Shown: positions 9,950-20,915 of the stretch, in pieces
How positions within the stretch are numbered: position 1 is the first letter of the stretch
How the letters are laid out: each line of letters opens with the position of its first letter
Origin: Trichomonas tenax
Lineage: Eukaryota; Parabasalia; Trichomonadida; Trichomonadidae
Assembly (NCBI GenBank): GCA_023091735.1
Contig: JALKBU010000248.1
Coordinates: forward strand, 1-55,854
Reading direction: 5' to 3'
DNA length: 55,854 bases
Notes under the pieces: generated by a model
Told to the model about the DNA's origin: nothing
Databases searched by the model: none
Seen by the model: only the letters and a program-made list of their open reading frames with translations
Program-made: the position numbers and the translations under genes

Positions 9950-12721
9950 CTATTCGTCCTTGATCAACAAACCTTTGACATATCCAAAGAGTTGGACAAT
10001 CTGGTTAAAGATGTTGATAGGAAGGGCTCTTGCCACAAGTCCATAAGGAACGCAAGCAGCGCCAACAAGGATGGAGAAGATCCACTCCTGGAGACTGAGT
10101 TTCTCGGATGCGAAGAACTTGCCACAGAACTGGACAAGAATGAACTCGACGACAGCAATACCAACCATGATGATGAGGAAGAGTGGATTAGAGAAGAAAG
10201 AGTCGAAAATGCTGTCCTTGCGGTCGACAACTCTGGCGTTAATGAGGTTGAAAACCTGGCAGTAAACGAAAACATTGAAGATGAGTGTGTAATGGTGAAC
10301 AGATCTATCTTCGATGCTACCATGGAAAACAAGAAGGATAAGCATAAGGCCAACTTGGAACAAACTCTGAGAGCCGATGTTCTTGATCATGAATTCAGAA
10401 ATGAGCGGTGCTTCTCTGTTATTCGGTGGTCTGTGCAAAAGTGAAACTTGCGGCATTGATGTAGCCAAAGCAAGAGCGCCAAGAGAGTCCATAATCATGT
10501 TAATCCAAAGCAACTGGACGGCCTTGAATGGTGTATCTTGGAGAATGACTGAAGAAAGGAATGAGATGAAGAGTGTGCCGACGTTTGCTGTCAACTGGAA
10601 CTGAAGGAATCTTCTCACGTTGTTGTAGATGCAGCGGCCCCACATGACACTGCTGACGATACTCTTGAAGTTATCATCGAGAATAACAATATCAGAAGCT
10701 TCCTTAGCGAGCTCTGTTCCGCAGATGCCCATTGAAAGACCAACATCTGCTGTGTGAAGAGCAGGAGCATCATTTGTGCCATCGCCTGTAACAGCAACAA
10801 CTTCTCCGAGGCGCTGAAGGGCGTTGACAACTGCATACTTATCGAGTGGCTTCGCTCTAGCAACGACGCAGCATGTCTTGACAAGTTCCTCCATTTCTCT
10901 TTCGGACTTGCCACGGAGATCGTCGCCAGTGAGGACCTTACGATCGCCTGTCTGGATGCCGCAATCGTTGGCGATAGCTGTGGCTGTGAGCGGGTTATCA
11001 CCGGTGATCATGATAACTCTGATGCCGGCCTTCTGGCACTCAGCGATAGCGCCAGGAGTTGATGGACGAAGAGAGTCTCTGATGGCGAAAACGCAAAGCA
11101 ATGTCATGTTGCTTTCTGCGTCATCCTGGTTGCGAGGAGCAGCTTCTGTCTCTTTAACAGCGACAGAGATCATTCTGTAGCCCTGGCGGCATCCATCCTC
11201 GATGAGAGCTTTGAATGATTTGTTGACGTCGGCTGTGAGATCGTAAACTTTTCCGTTCTTGTCGTAGTACTGCTTGCACTGGTTCAAGATGTATTCCCAA
11301 GCGCCCTTTGCGCAGACGACGTACTTTCCTTCGTATTTGTAGTATGTTGACATTGTTTTACGAAGTGTAGAGAAAGAATATTGATGTGAATCCTTATGAT
11401 CATCGCGAATCTTCGAAATATCAGCGCCATAACTGACAGAGTATCTTAAAAGTGCGCATTCTGTCTGTGTTCCGAATGATCCGTGATCTGTGATTTCAGC
11501 AGTCGAATTAATTGAGATTGATTCAATGATTTTCTCGATGAGTGATTTGCTGATCTGTGAGTGATCTTTTGCATCGATGTTTTGATCGCCAATGATGATT
11601 TTTTCGACATTCATTTCATTTAATGTTAAAGTTCCTGTTTTATCTGTGCAAATGACTGTGGCACTGCCCATTGTCTCGCAGGCACGAAGATGTCTAACAA
11701 AGTTGTTGTCTTTCATCATCTTCTTCATCGAATAAGCTAAACTGATTGTGACAGCGAGTGGAAGGCCTTCTGGCACTGCGACGACAACAATGGAGAGTGC
11801 TCCAACGAGATACTCGAGGATTTCCTGTGCTGCGGACCAAGCCCATCCATTTGTGAATCTCATGTAAATCCAGTGAATGAAAAGCGCAATAAATGAGACA
11901 ACAGCGACGATCATTCCCGCGTAACCGATGTTTTCAGCGAGTCCTTCAAGTTTATTCTGAAGCGGTGTCTGTTTTTGTTCTTCGTTTAATGTTGCGAAAA
12001 TTCTTCCGAAATTGGAGTGCGGTCCAACACAGAGGACAAGATATTTACCTCTACCTTGAGAAACTAGTGTTCCACTGAGCAAAAATGGATTATCGAGAGA
12101 TTTCAGATCGTGTTTCGATTCTCCTGTTGCAGCAGAAGTGTCGATTTCGAGATCGTCGGACTCTATGATGATACCGTCGGCAGGGATCTTGTCGCCAGGC
12201 GATAAAACCAAGATATCACCGCATAAAACTTCTGAACTCTTGATTTCGTGCATTGAACCATCGCGAATCACATGCACACTGTATATATAGTTGCACCGAT
12301 TGATTTTAGCAAACTGAATCGCTTGATCATGGTTAGAAAACGCTTGAACAAGAGAAACGATTGAAACTGCGCACAAAATGGCTGCACCATCGATCCATGC
12401 TGTTCCTCTCTCCTCAGGTGTTGCGAATGTTGTCTCTAAAATCAAACTGCAAATCGCACAAAGAATCAAAATTTTAAGCGTAGCATCATCTAATGCGTCC
12501 ATGAGCATCTCCCATATTGAGGGGACCTCGCGGACAGGTACAGAGTTAGATCCGAACTTTTCTTCTTGCTTAGATAAATTTTCTTTTGATAAACCTTTCT
12601 CTATATCAGAGCCAACCAACGAGGCAACTTTCTCAACGCCGCCGAAGGACTCTATCGTCCTATCATCCTCTTCAATGAGGATCTTTTCGAGTTGTTCAGC
12701 TGTTAATTCTTCTTTATTCAT
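9950..12721 (-). CDS. P-type Ca2+-ATPase of the plasma-membrane (P2B/PMCA) class
   Basis: 923 residues from the ATG at 12721. A longer frame reaching 12742 would need a TTG start, and TTCATTA directly precedes this ATG. Seen in order: an N-terminal segment, transmembrane pair M1-M2, the actuator-domain TGES motif (AATGESKHD), M3-M4 with VPEGLPLAVTISLAYSMKKM, the phosphorylation site CTDKTGTLT (aspartate near residue 360), an FSTLRKTMS and CAKGA nucleotide-binding region, the TGDGTNDAPAL hinge, and M5-M10. The PEGLPLAVT motif marks PMCA/ACA-type pumps, which export Ca2+ from the cytosol. The protein stops about 15 residues after the last membrane segment, so the long C-terminal calmodulin-binding tail of animal PMCAs is missing. 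The N-terminus is also short, without an obvious autoinhibitory extension. Confidence 0.93.
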   Translation of the reverse strand: MNKEELTAEQLEKILIEEDDRTIESFGGVEKVASLVGSDIEKGLSKENLSKQEEKFGSNSVPVREVPSIWEMLMDALDDATLKILILCAICSLILETTFATPEERGTAWIDGAAILCAVSIVSLVQAFSNHDQAIQFAKINRCNYIYSVHVIRDGSMHEIKSSEVLCGDILVLSPGDKIPADGIIIESDDLEIDTSAATGESKHDLKSLDNPFLLSGTLVSQGRGKYLVLCVGPHSNFGRIFATLNEEQKQTPLQNKLEGLAENIGYAGMIVAVVSFIALFIHWIYMRFTNGWAWSAAQEILEYLVGALSIVVVAVPEGLPLAVTISLAYSMKKMMKDNNFVRHLRACETMGSATVICTDKTGTLTLNEMNVEKIIIGDQNIDAKDHSQISKSLIEKIIESISINSTAEITDHGSFGTQTECALLRYSVSYGADISKIRDDHKDSHQYSFSTLRKTMSTYYKYEGKYVVCAKGAWEYILNQCKQYYDKNGKVYDLTADVNKSFKALIEDGCRQGYRMISVAVKETEAAPRNQDDAESNMTLLCVFAIRDSLRPSTPGAIAECQKAGIRVIMITGDNPLTATAIANDCGIQTGDRKVLTGDDLRGKSEREMEELVKTCCVVARAKPLDKYAVVNALQRLGEVVAVTGDGTNDAPALHTADVGLSMGICGTELAKEASDIVILDDNFKSIVSSVMWGRCIYNNVRRFLQFQLTANVGTLFISFLSSVILQDTPFKAVQLLWINMIMDSLGALALATSMPQVSLLHRPPNNREAPLISEFMIKNIGSQSLFQVGLMLILLVFHGSIEDRSVHHYTLIFNVFVYCQVFNLINARVVDRKDSIFDSFFSNPLFLIIMVGIAVVEFILVQFCGKFFASEKLSLQEWIFSILVGAACVPYGLVARALPINIFNQIVQLFGYVKGLLIKDE

Positions 12722-14273
12722 TAATGAATTTTTTTTGACCAAATTTCTTTTACAAAAAAAAAAAAACGATGTCGCTAGGCATCAAAATATAGAAAATTTT
12801 TGCTTGGCCGAATCCATTAATTGAGATACTGTGTTGGTTTTTCGATTGAATTATTGTTGTAAAGGAAAAGTAAAAAGATTTTATTTGTTTGGCCCGGTAA
12901 AAAAAGCTTCAAAATTCTGCTGTTTTTGGAGTGCCTTAGGGCAGATAATTCTAGATCTTGCATAAAAAGGTTTGTTTCAAGGTTATTTGACTTTTGGCAT
13001 AAAGTGCGACTTTACATGTCAAAATACCTTTTCTTCTTTACTTCTCTACTCGTTTTGATCACTTCCAAGCATGATAGTATTGGCTCATAGACCCACTTGA
13101 TGTTGTCGAACATATGTACGACTATGCTTTTTTTCTCGATTTTTCACATTCATATGAAAAGTTTATTTGACAAATAATGATTTTACATGACAAATAATTT
13201 TTACACGACAAATTCTGAAAAATTATTGTTTCATTATTTGTATACTGTCTTATAGATATAAACTGCTCGATTTACTTTATATTTTCATGCAAGACATACA
13301 ATTGCCTATACATGAACAAATGTATTAACAAGTTTTGCATTATCATGAAAAGAATCGATCGGGTATTCCTATTTACTCACTTTTGATTTAGAATTGCGCA
13401 TATCAGACCTTTATGCGTATATCCAATTAAAATAGGAATTAAGCATAATGCTGCACTATAGGAATTAGGAATAATGGAACTAAGCATAATATTATGATTA
13501 ATGATTAGCATAATAATGACATTTTTTGGCATGAAAGTCTTAGAGCATTTTTGTGTTTCATATGCATAGTTTACTCATATTGATTACTCATGCCATTAAA
13601 GATCACTATTATTGAAATCTCAACCAGGTTATAGAATGTTTCATGATTCCAATTCATTTTAATCTGCTTATGGTAAATAACATCCACAAAGGGATATGCG
13701 CTGAATTGCAAAACATATCTCAATTGGGATTCTAATCAAAGCGCATATACTATCAATTGATTCTCTCTGGATCAATAAATCATTTGCAAACAGGTCGAAC
13801 ATCAGAGATTATATGAAGGTTCAAGAAATGATTCATCGAATTATCGTGTAATCGCAAGAAGTTTGTTAGTTATATACATTATATTCACTAAATTATTCAT
13901 GAAAAATTTAGTTTATCAGCAAAAATTTTAAAGTTTTGATTCGAAAACTGATCTATGCATGTGCTCATGAAAACATCAGAACCAGTCCTTCTTTACAGTG
14001 CCTTTAAAGTAGCATGAAGTTTAAGATGAAGGTCTTATTAATTTCATCGACGATTTAATATATTCTGCTGCAAAAAATAAAAGTTATTTTAATTTAATCC
14101 TGCCATGTATATATATCAGCTATCTTTTTGCTATGTTATGCCCAACACTCATAATGATTAATAGCTATGTTGATAATGTATATTATTTTGGAACAAGTTT
14201 ATTCCTATTTCAGTTTTTGCTAAAAGACAATGCAACTCCAAGTTAGATAAAATTCCAACAAAAGGTTATCAAT
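12722..14273. other. Gene-poor AT-rich DNA
   Basis: The first bases next to 12722 are the PMCA initiator (TTCATTA on the minus strand). The rest has no supported gene. A plus-strand frame at about 13777-13930 reads moderately protein-like but is short and has no ATG at its front. No RNA gene was recognised. Confidence 0.5.
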
Positions 14274-14340
14274 TTATTCAAGAGCATTCTCATACTCCTG
14301 CTTGATGGTCTTGCCTTCGTGATCATCAAGCTTCTTTAAA
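14274..14340 (-). pseudogene. 3' end fragment of a highly expressed type of gene
   Basis: On the minus strand a stretch of 20 codons, KKLDDHEGKTIKQEYENALE, ends at TAA (14274-14276). Its DNA is clearly richer in G+C than its flanks and uses C/G-ending codons such as GGC, AAG, ACC, ATC and CAG. Those are also the codons used by the UGGT gene in this window. Upstream the frame turns into AT-rich noise. I read it as the last piece of a truncated host gene. The family is not recognised. Confidence 0.4.
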
Positions 14341-14381
14341 ATAAATATAAGATGTCTGGAGATTCATAATTAATTTCATTT

Positions 14382-14633
14382 TCAAACATTGAACTTAGAG
14401 TCGTATTCATTTATCAAGTATAGTTCTGATTTATTGATTACAAAGACTACTGTCAATACAATATATATGAATATAAGAAGTCTCTGTGTTGATATACGTG
14501 CATCATAAATTTCAATTAAGGCGCGACTAATCATTATGAGATGTAAACTATTCAAAAATATAACCTTATCATAGAAAATGGGTTGAAAAAATGCATTATT
14601 TTCCCAAATATGTTTCTTCATAAAAGTTACCAT
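14382..14633 (-). other. Weak ORF, possible remnant of a membrane protein
   Basis: An 83-codon frame with an ATG start, a WENNAFFQPIFYDK segment and a hydrophobic stretch (RLLIFIYIVLTVVFVI). AT-rich DNA readily produces such readings, so coding is uncertain. It lies just upstream, on the same strand, of the GC-richer fragment that ends at 14274, but in a different frame. No function is proposed. Confidence 0.25.
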
Positions 14634-14871
14634 CTTAATAATTAGTTATTATATCATTTTTGCTACATTATTGCCGTTAAGAGTTTTTAAAATACCTTGT
14701 ATTCATAAAGTTGAACAAAATATGCATTTTTTTTTGAAAATTTTGATTTTAACCTTATTCTCCACAGCCATATGCAGGCATTATTTTTTAGATATTATTG
14801 CACCATAATTAGTGCAAATTTTTCTAGATAGGGTTACCAAAGATACTTTTGTTCAAACATTGTCCAATCAC

Positions 14872-15252
14872 TCAAAACAAGATACATGAATAATACCCAA
14901 AAAGAGGCCAACTAACATGAAAAGTGACACTTTCATAAAAATCACCTCCCAAAAAAACTTTGAAAATCTTGCCCACAATGAGACTAAGAAACATTTTAAA
15001 TGTATAAACGAATACATAGAATATAAGCCTATATTCCTCCCCTATTGTATAATTGATATATACAATAGTTAGCTTAAAACATACAATTTTATGTTCGGAA
15101 AAATTGTCTATGAATTGAACATTGATGTAATATTCGAAAATTGCATGTAATGATGATACCATGTATGGGAATCCATGCATTATGATGAATATTAATATTT
15201 TTACTGCATCAAAATAATTTAATTTACTTATTAAATAATGAACTTGAATCAC
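14872..15252 (-). other. Weak ORF, hydrophobic
   Basis: A 126-codon frame with several hydrophobic stretches and a GGDFYESVTFHVSWPLFGYY tail that looks less random than the rest. Length and composition allow a decayed multi-pass membrane protein, but no family motif is visible and codon use is that of intergenic DNA. Listed for completeness. Confidence 0.25.
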
Positions 15253-15924
15253 TCACACAACGATGTTTTCTACTCAGCTTATATGATTAACTGGTATACA
15301 ATATTCGTTCAAACGTGTCATGCTGATCTTCAACCAATGCGTGAATTCGTGTTCAGGCAGTTTAGACTGCATTAACGTTCAATCAATAACAAAATTTCTA
15401 TCATCTTCACTTTATCAATTATGAAAATACATAAAATATCATGGTCTCTCAAGAGAAATGAGGTTTTACCTAATAATATCAAGAAACATTGTTATTAAAG
15501 GTATAATTATTGATGGCGTCACTGAATTTTCTACGCCTACTCAAACATCTCGATTTTTCTCCACCAGTATGAATATTTAAGGTCTATTTTTGGTGGTAAA
15601 TGAAAAATTTTCCCATCTAAAATGCTGTGGATATATAAAGCATGAAAAATATATTATTCAATATTATATCAAAAAAATGTCTTGATTTATTTTGATGTTA
15701 ACCGACGGGTTATCATTACTCATGTTGTTTGCATGCTGTGTGGATGAAAAGTAAGGGTTGCAAATTAAGATTAAATATTTTGCGAATAAAACGCAATACA
15801 TTTTTATCCTGTAAGTCCAACATTTAGTAGACACTGATTTGTCTGCGTTGAAAATGGACAAATCAAGTGAATAATAACGAGATAAAATCAGGATTACTAA
15901 AAATGAACAGATTGGGTATTGATA

Positions 15925-16090
15925 TTTAATAGGATACGTATGCAGGTGATAAGCCATCATATTATCATCATCGCATTCAGCTTTATCTCACCCTTTTTAA
16001 CAAAAGATTATTTAATTTTTTTAATCATAAATAAATAGATTACTTTTGTTGCATTTTTTTTCATTAAAATAGCTCTAAGTCTCTATTTCA
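15925..16090. repeat. Dispersed repeat, copy 2, with an inverted 28-bp block
   Basis: 15925-16033 matches 1-109. Copy 2 then has about 9 extra bases (AATAGATTA) before the shared CTTTTGTTGCATTTTTTT. The block 16063-16090 (ATTAAAATAGCTCTAAGTCT and on) is the exact reverse complement of 130-157. A 98-codon minus-strand frame (15664-15960) begins inside the repeat but is not convincing as a gene. Confidence 0.85.
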
Positions 16091-16617
16091 TAACAAATAA
16101 GAAAGTTTTTAAGCTAAATTCTAAATTTTATAAAAATTTCAATCTTCTTAATTTGCATGGTGTTAAGCATGTATTCATATGCAGAAACATGTGCATATTG
16201 ACATCTCATTGTTTGCTTTCAATGATTTAAGTTTTATTTCGACTTACTTATCAAAATTTGTTTGTTTAGTTCATGGGTAGGTCATGAAAATTTTCCAATA
16301 TTAGGGAAGGTAGGGTTTATCATTCAAAAAATTTATGAACAGAAAGGCAAGATTGCGCGTATTGACACCCTATTGGATGCCGATTAATTTAAGACAAAGT
16401 TGATTTTTATGTAATTTTGAAATTTTCTCCTGCTTCGGTAGAAAAATTATGGAAAATTAGTAACCTTATTCGTCACTTTTCATGTTAGTCGTCCCTTAAT
16501 GTTATTTTGATATAAGTCAATGACTGTCAATTAATTTAAGTATTAGAATGTATCGAATCGATTGCATCAGTTATTTGTATTATAAAACACAACATGAAAT
16601 ATAATCAAATTTATTGA
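16091..16617. other. Intergenic region with nothing recognised
   Basis: AT-rich DNA between the repeat and the broken helical gene. No gene or structured element was supported. Confidence 0.5.
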
Positions 16618-17041
16618 AATCATGCTGATGTGAATATAAAAGCACTATGTGTAAGCGATGACATAATTTCAACTTCAAACTCCATATTTGGAATAAGAAC
16701 TGTTGAAGCTTTGATTTGATGACAGTGCCCAATACAGTATTGTGCTATTGCTCCTTAATATTCTCAATAATCTACATCGCGATTACTATGCACAAGAAGG
16801 CTTTGGTGAATTAATCGAAAAAATGATTGATTATATGGAAAACCATGAAGTGGAAGAGGATAACGATAGGCTATTGACTCTGCTATATAACATGCATGCA
16901 AACGGATACTCAACCTTGAAATTATACACTTTTCTTGAAAGATTAACTGATTTAGAAATTACACCAGAATACGAACAATTCAAGGATGAATTTATAGCAT
17001 CCATCATAGGAGATTATGAATACCTTTCAGGAGAGCCTTAA
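16618..17041 (+). pseudogene. Broken helical-protein gene fragment
   Basis: Two adjacent frames read as one protein. From about 16618 a 32-codon frame gives ADVNIKALCVSDD...SIFGIRTVEALI and stops at TGA near 16714. From 16715 the neighbouring frame continues for 108 codons with alternating hydrophobic and acidic helices (GFGELIEKMIDYMENHEVEE, RLLTLLYNMHANGYSTLKLY) to TAA at 17039-17041. The only start in the second frame is a GTG at 16742. The pattern suggests an alpha-helical repeat (ARM/HEAT-like) protein with a frameshift and no 5' end. I cannot name the family. Confidence 0.45.
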
Positions 17042-17845
17042 TTTCGATTATAATTTTTATTTGATTCCAAAAATATATTGTTTTTACCATTTTGATGGTA
17101 GAATCAGTATATATTGCTGCAATGCATCACAATTTTAAGTGCGTATTATATATGATCGCTTTATCCAAAGTCGTTATTTTCAAAATTATCGAGACAAAAC
17201 TATCAAAACGACTAAAATAAGAGATAATCAACAAAGACATCAATAGTTTAACCATTTTTGATAATAGTTTTCCTTTAAAGATGATTTTTCCCAAAAACAT
17301 AAAATTTATTAACCTCAAATTAGAGATAACTATCATAGGTTAATATCTCTACATTTGCACTGACTCAGAGAGCCAATGACGGCTCGCAAAAATTTTGTTA
17401 TAAAATTCCTTCGGTCGTATATTGATAATTGAGCTATTTTGTCATATGAACTCCAGCATATAAGAATACACATAAATATTTTAACACTTAAAATAGCAAA
17501 ATTTCGTATTTCGAGTTGTGCTCAATTTGAATATCAAACGAAATCGATGTTTTTCTCCAAAATCGTTATGGAGAAAAGATTTCAATATTAAAAATATTAT
17601 TAAATCCACATGAAATATATCACTAAATCATTATAATCAAAATAATTATTTTTCTGCATAAACAACAAAGGATAATATCACACTTCGATTTCAAAACAAC
17701 AGAACTAAGAGATTATTGAATAATATAGACATACTTTGTTATAACATATTTGAATATTATATAATTTTGACTACAATAGTGGAGCTTGTAGGGAAACAAG
17801 AGCTGTGGAAAAAGGCCATGGTTAACTCTATTTTATATTATTTAT
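17042..17845. other. Intergenic region, one short coding-like fragment
   Basis: Mostly AT-rich noise. At about 17338-17424 a plus-strand frame without an ATG gives 28 residues (…ALTQRANDGSQKFCYKIPSV…) that read like a piece of a secreted or surface protein, ending at TGA. Too short to assign. Confidence 0.35.
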
Positions 17846-18334
17846 TTATTGTAAAACAATAGTATTAGATACAGATCTATCAATAAGTGGGGGTATACTA
17901 TTCGGCGATATCGAGCTAAACGAGAAAGCCCCCTGGATTAAGAAATCCTTTAGCTCGGTTGAACTCATCGGATAACATTGGCACAAGGCCGACTGTTCAG
18001 GAGGACTCTGCTCGATTACCTCCGGATCCGAGAGATTATGTTGTGTTGTATTTGTATTTTTCGTGACTGGTAGTTTTGATTGAATTAATGCCTGACATAA
18101 TAATTTAGCTTTTCCCATTAACAAATTGGAATACTCCCCTTCTGTCATGTGCTGTTTAGGAAACCAACAAGCAGCTTCAATAGCACTACTATGGTGAGCA
18201 GCCAACTGTTCAATGGTTTCATCTGAGAATTCACCATTATTTCGTTCTGATATATACCTGAGTGCGTTGCGTATAGTCGCAGTGATTTCATTTAGACATC
18301 TCTTGCGTCTGATATACGTACGCTTGCACTCCAT
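17846..18334 (-). CDS. Unknown protein with a basic N-terminus and helical domain
   Basis: The long frame reaches 18607, but residues 1-91 of it are Phe/Ser-rich noise. An ATG at 18334 is preceded by AAATTCACAG, an initiator-like sequence also seen before LST8, and coding-like composition starts there. The 162-residue product opens with a basic MECKRTYIRRKRC and then a helical stretch (NEITATIRNALRYI). A second stretch follows (IEQLAAHHSSAIEAACWFPK) with EGEYSNLLMGKAKLLCQALI, then a Ser/Pro-rich C-terminus with several Cys. The layout of helices, with a conserved-looking Trp, recalls small helical protein-interaction domains such as KIX or the TFIIS middle region. That is only an impression, and nuclear function is a guess from the basic N-terminus. 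Confidence 0.6.
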   Translation of the reverse strand: MECKRTYIRRKRCLNEITATIRNALRYISERNNGEFSDETIEQLAAHHSSAIEAACWFPKQHMTEGEYSNLLMGKAKLLCQALIQSKLPVTKNTNTTQHNLSDPEVIEQSPPEQSALCQCYPMSSTELKDFLIQGAFSFSSISPNSIPPLIDRSVSNTIVLQ

Positions 18335-19148
18335 CTGTGAATTTTTTGAATTTAGAAAATAATTCTTTTGATTTTTTTTAGAATACAGAAAGCTCTTTAA
18401 TCGAAAAGCCCAAATCGCCGAGAAAAATCCGTTTTTCTTTAACGATGGTCGGACATGAGAAAGTGAGAAAAAACAGAGATAAACTGATATAATTAAAATA
18501 GAGCTTTCAAAAAAAGTGATAAAATCATGAAAAAGAAAAAAAGGTTTGACTGAATATTTGTTAAAAAATTGTTTTCCTTCAGATACAGATTCAAAATAAA
18601 GTAGCATATTCTTCTTATCTCCTTGTAAAGTTATGAAAATTTGAAATCAGTTTTTCAAAATATTGAGAAAATATTAGATTTACGCATCGGCGGGCTAAAT
18701 CATGTTTATTCTGAATTCTATGATAAAAGGAGTCTAATGAAAAAGCTTTTCTCTTTTCTTTAGAAAAAGTATGAAAAAACCATTGTTCACTCAAATTTTG
18801 ATAGCGTGAAAATCTTTAGCCGCAATCAATTTAAGAAATGCATTTAGTAATATAGGCTGTTTTAGATATTTAAAAAATTCATAGCAAACATATTTCGATA
18901 TCTATGCAATGAAAAGATTAAAAAATAATAAAAAGCCAAAATTTATTTCAATGTATAGAAAATTTTTGTCTCCCAATATAATAACATCTATACTCGATTC
19001 TATTTAATATTTTCCACAAATTTTCGATGATTTTATTTATTTCAAATTTTTTCAAATAAAAGGTTTTTTTTATTCCGAATTTTAATAATATTTCTTGTTA
19101 TTTTCAAAATTGATTGAATTCAAAACGATAAAATCAATGATTCACTTT
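18335..19148. other. Intergenic region with nothing recognised
   Basis: Apart from the presumed initiator just upstream of 18334 on the minus strand, only AT-rich DNA is seen. Confidence 0.5.
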
Positions 19149-19421
19149 TTACAAACCGTAAAAAAACAAAAATCGTAACACAGAAATGAAAATACAATAT
19201 AAATCTTTATATTTTTCTTCATGACCATAGAGGTTGAATCGTTTCTGATTTTGTTGCTTTTTTGGAATGTCATGTCTCATAAGGAGATTGGTTATGGCGA
19301 AAAAATCGATGATTAAAGCAAACCACATTATTTTCCAAACCAATTTATGAATTGATCCAGATTCCGCTCTTCTCTGCACTCAGAGGCCTTCAAGCACATT
19401 CCATTTCGCTCTGTTATCCAT
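19149..19421 (-). pseudogene. Possible small membrane protein gene with an in-frame TGA
   Basis: An ATG at 19421 opens MDNRAKWNVLEGL, then TGA at 19380-19382. The same frame continues for 76 codons with a hydrophobic segment (WKIMWFALIIDFFAITNLLM) and a basic/polar part rich in Lys and Gln. An AAATTCACAG initiator-like sequence lies on the same strand about 30 bases upstream. The part around the TGA is richer in G+C than its flanks, which suggests real coding origin. CGA to TGA would be a single transition. Short, unassigned, low certainty. Confidence 0.3.
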
Positions 19422-19541
19422 GGTCTTATAACTTTCAAAAATCTGTGAATTTTCGATGTTTCCATGATTTTGACTTCTAATGCTTACTGGTATTCACATT
19501 TTATGATTTTCTAGCGTTTGAAAAGACAAAAGGGATAAACA

Positions 19542-19769
19542 ACAACAGTTTTTATTGAATCAAATTTTGTTTTATCCAAGAATGTGGCTTTTATGCAATT
19601 AGACTTTGCAGCATTGTAGAGCTCATCTGAAAAATGCTATATTATGAATGATGGCCCAAAACTCTCTTTCGGTTGTGAATTCAAAAGTTATTTTCATCCA
19701 ATCATGCAACCTCCTAAAAATTGGATAGAAAACACGCAGCTTGAGACTGTGAGTTCGGTGTTTGCATAA
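19542..19769 (+). pseudogene. Coding-like fragment with an in-frame TAG
   Basis: A plus-strand frame reads TTTVFIESNFVLSKNVAFMQ and a few more residues, then TAG. It continues with SSSEKCYIMNDGPKLSFGC and about 25 more residues to TAA. The repeated pattern of beta-prone residues with Asn and Ser recalls trichomonad beta-helix surface proteins, but the match is weak. There is no convincing start codon. Confidence 0.3.
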
Positions 19770-19920
19770 ATTGCCTCGTATTCAACAATTCAATATTTTT
19801 GCTCTGAGTTTGTTAAATTTTTGCATTTAGGCTCTTTAGGATTAAACTAAGCACAGTGAGCTGGATTTATTTTATCAAAGAAAATACTATACTACGGTAT
19901 ATCGTCGAACAATGAATTTG

Positions 19921-20052
19921 ATGTTTCTCATATTCTCATTGAATGAGTGTGGAATCTTCATTTCTCTCTCAAGGGTTGCAGTTCTAGATGTTACACGCGA
20001 AGATGTGAAGTGCAATTCTTTGAGTTCGAGACGATTTGTGTTAATAACTTAA
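19921..20052 (+). pseudogene. Short coding-like fragment, 43 codons
   Basis: An ATG at 19921 opens a frame of 43 codons whose second half (RVAVLDVTREDVKCNSLSSR) looks coding and is locally richer in G+C. It ends at TAA. No family is recognised. With its neighbours it supports the view of 18.6-21.6 kb as a zone of gene debris. Confidence 0.3.
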
Positions 20053-20915
20053 TGTTATTCATGAAACAGCTACCTATGGCGAAGAAATTTTATATACAAT
20101 TGAATTATCTTACTTATCATTTGATTTACTTTTCCATATTTTTTTATTCGACCAATTAACAAGATCCTTTTTATTGTTTGCTTATATTTTTCGAAAGCAA
20201 CTTTGAATCTGAATGTGGAGGATCAGTATCGACTATTATTTAGATGAATTTTTTTATACATTTGATGCGCTTCAGATATTTTATATTTAGACATAAAAAC
20301 ACATTTTAACTATATGCTTAAAGTGCCAAGACTCAATTATCATTTTATCAAGATTGTTCTATCTGATTAGTTTTGAAAATGCTATAATTTGTTGGCTCAT
20401 CAATATTTGAGTTGTTTTTCAATGCCGATTTTTTGCATTTGCATATTTCGGTATTTTGCGATTTTCAAAACATCAAAATTGCTCATAATTAATGATAAAT
20501 CTGTTGAAGAACACTTCTATATAATCTATTCATAAGGATAAATAGACATTTAAAGACATTATTTATTGAACAAAATATATTTCGAACTACTTCTTCAAGA
20601 CATGCTAAATTAGATACAGGCAATGATGGTCAATAGTTATTTTGATTCCAAAGATGCGATTAACTAATATATTTAGAATGATATTATTTGGATCTCATGA
20701 AATTTATATGAATCAAAATCCTTCACGCGAAAAATAGCATTTCTATTGCCATCTTGATTTATTGAAGATATAATTTGATAGTATCATTGATGGATAAACA
20801 TCACTCATATTTGCATCACTTCAAATTCAAATTTGATAAAAATCAATCATCAGTGAATCTGCGATGTTTAGCGCTTCAGCTTAGATTCACATGTTTTTAT
20901 ATTATAAAATAGTTT
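20053..20915. other. Intergenic region with a small inverted repeat
   Basis: AT-rich DNA. An 8-bp inverted repeat GTGAATCT/AGATTCAC spans 20853-20890, just beyond the 3' end of the broken minus-strand gene. No gene was recognised. Confidence 0.4.

Noticed and set aside
9992..10444. 150-codon plus-strand frame rich in Asp, Glu and Asn
   Set aside because: It lies wholly inside the calcium pump gene on the other strand; the pump's motifs are unambiguous, so this is its antisense shadow.
13777..13930. Plus-strand coding-like stretch with Arg/Ser/Asn-rich reading
   Set aside because: No start codon, short, and composition no better than chance in this AT-rich DNA.
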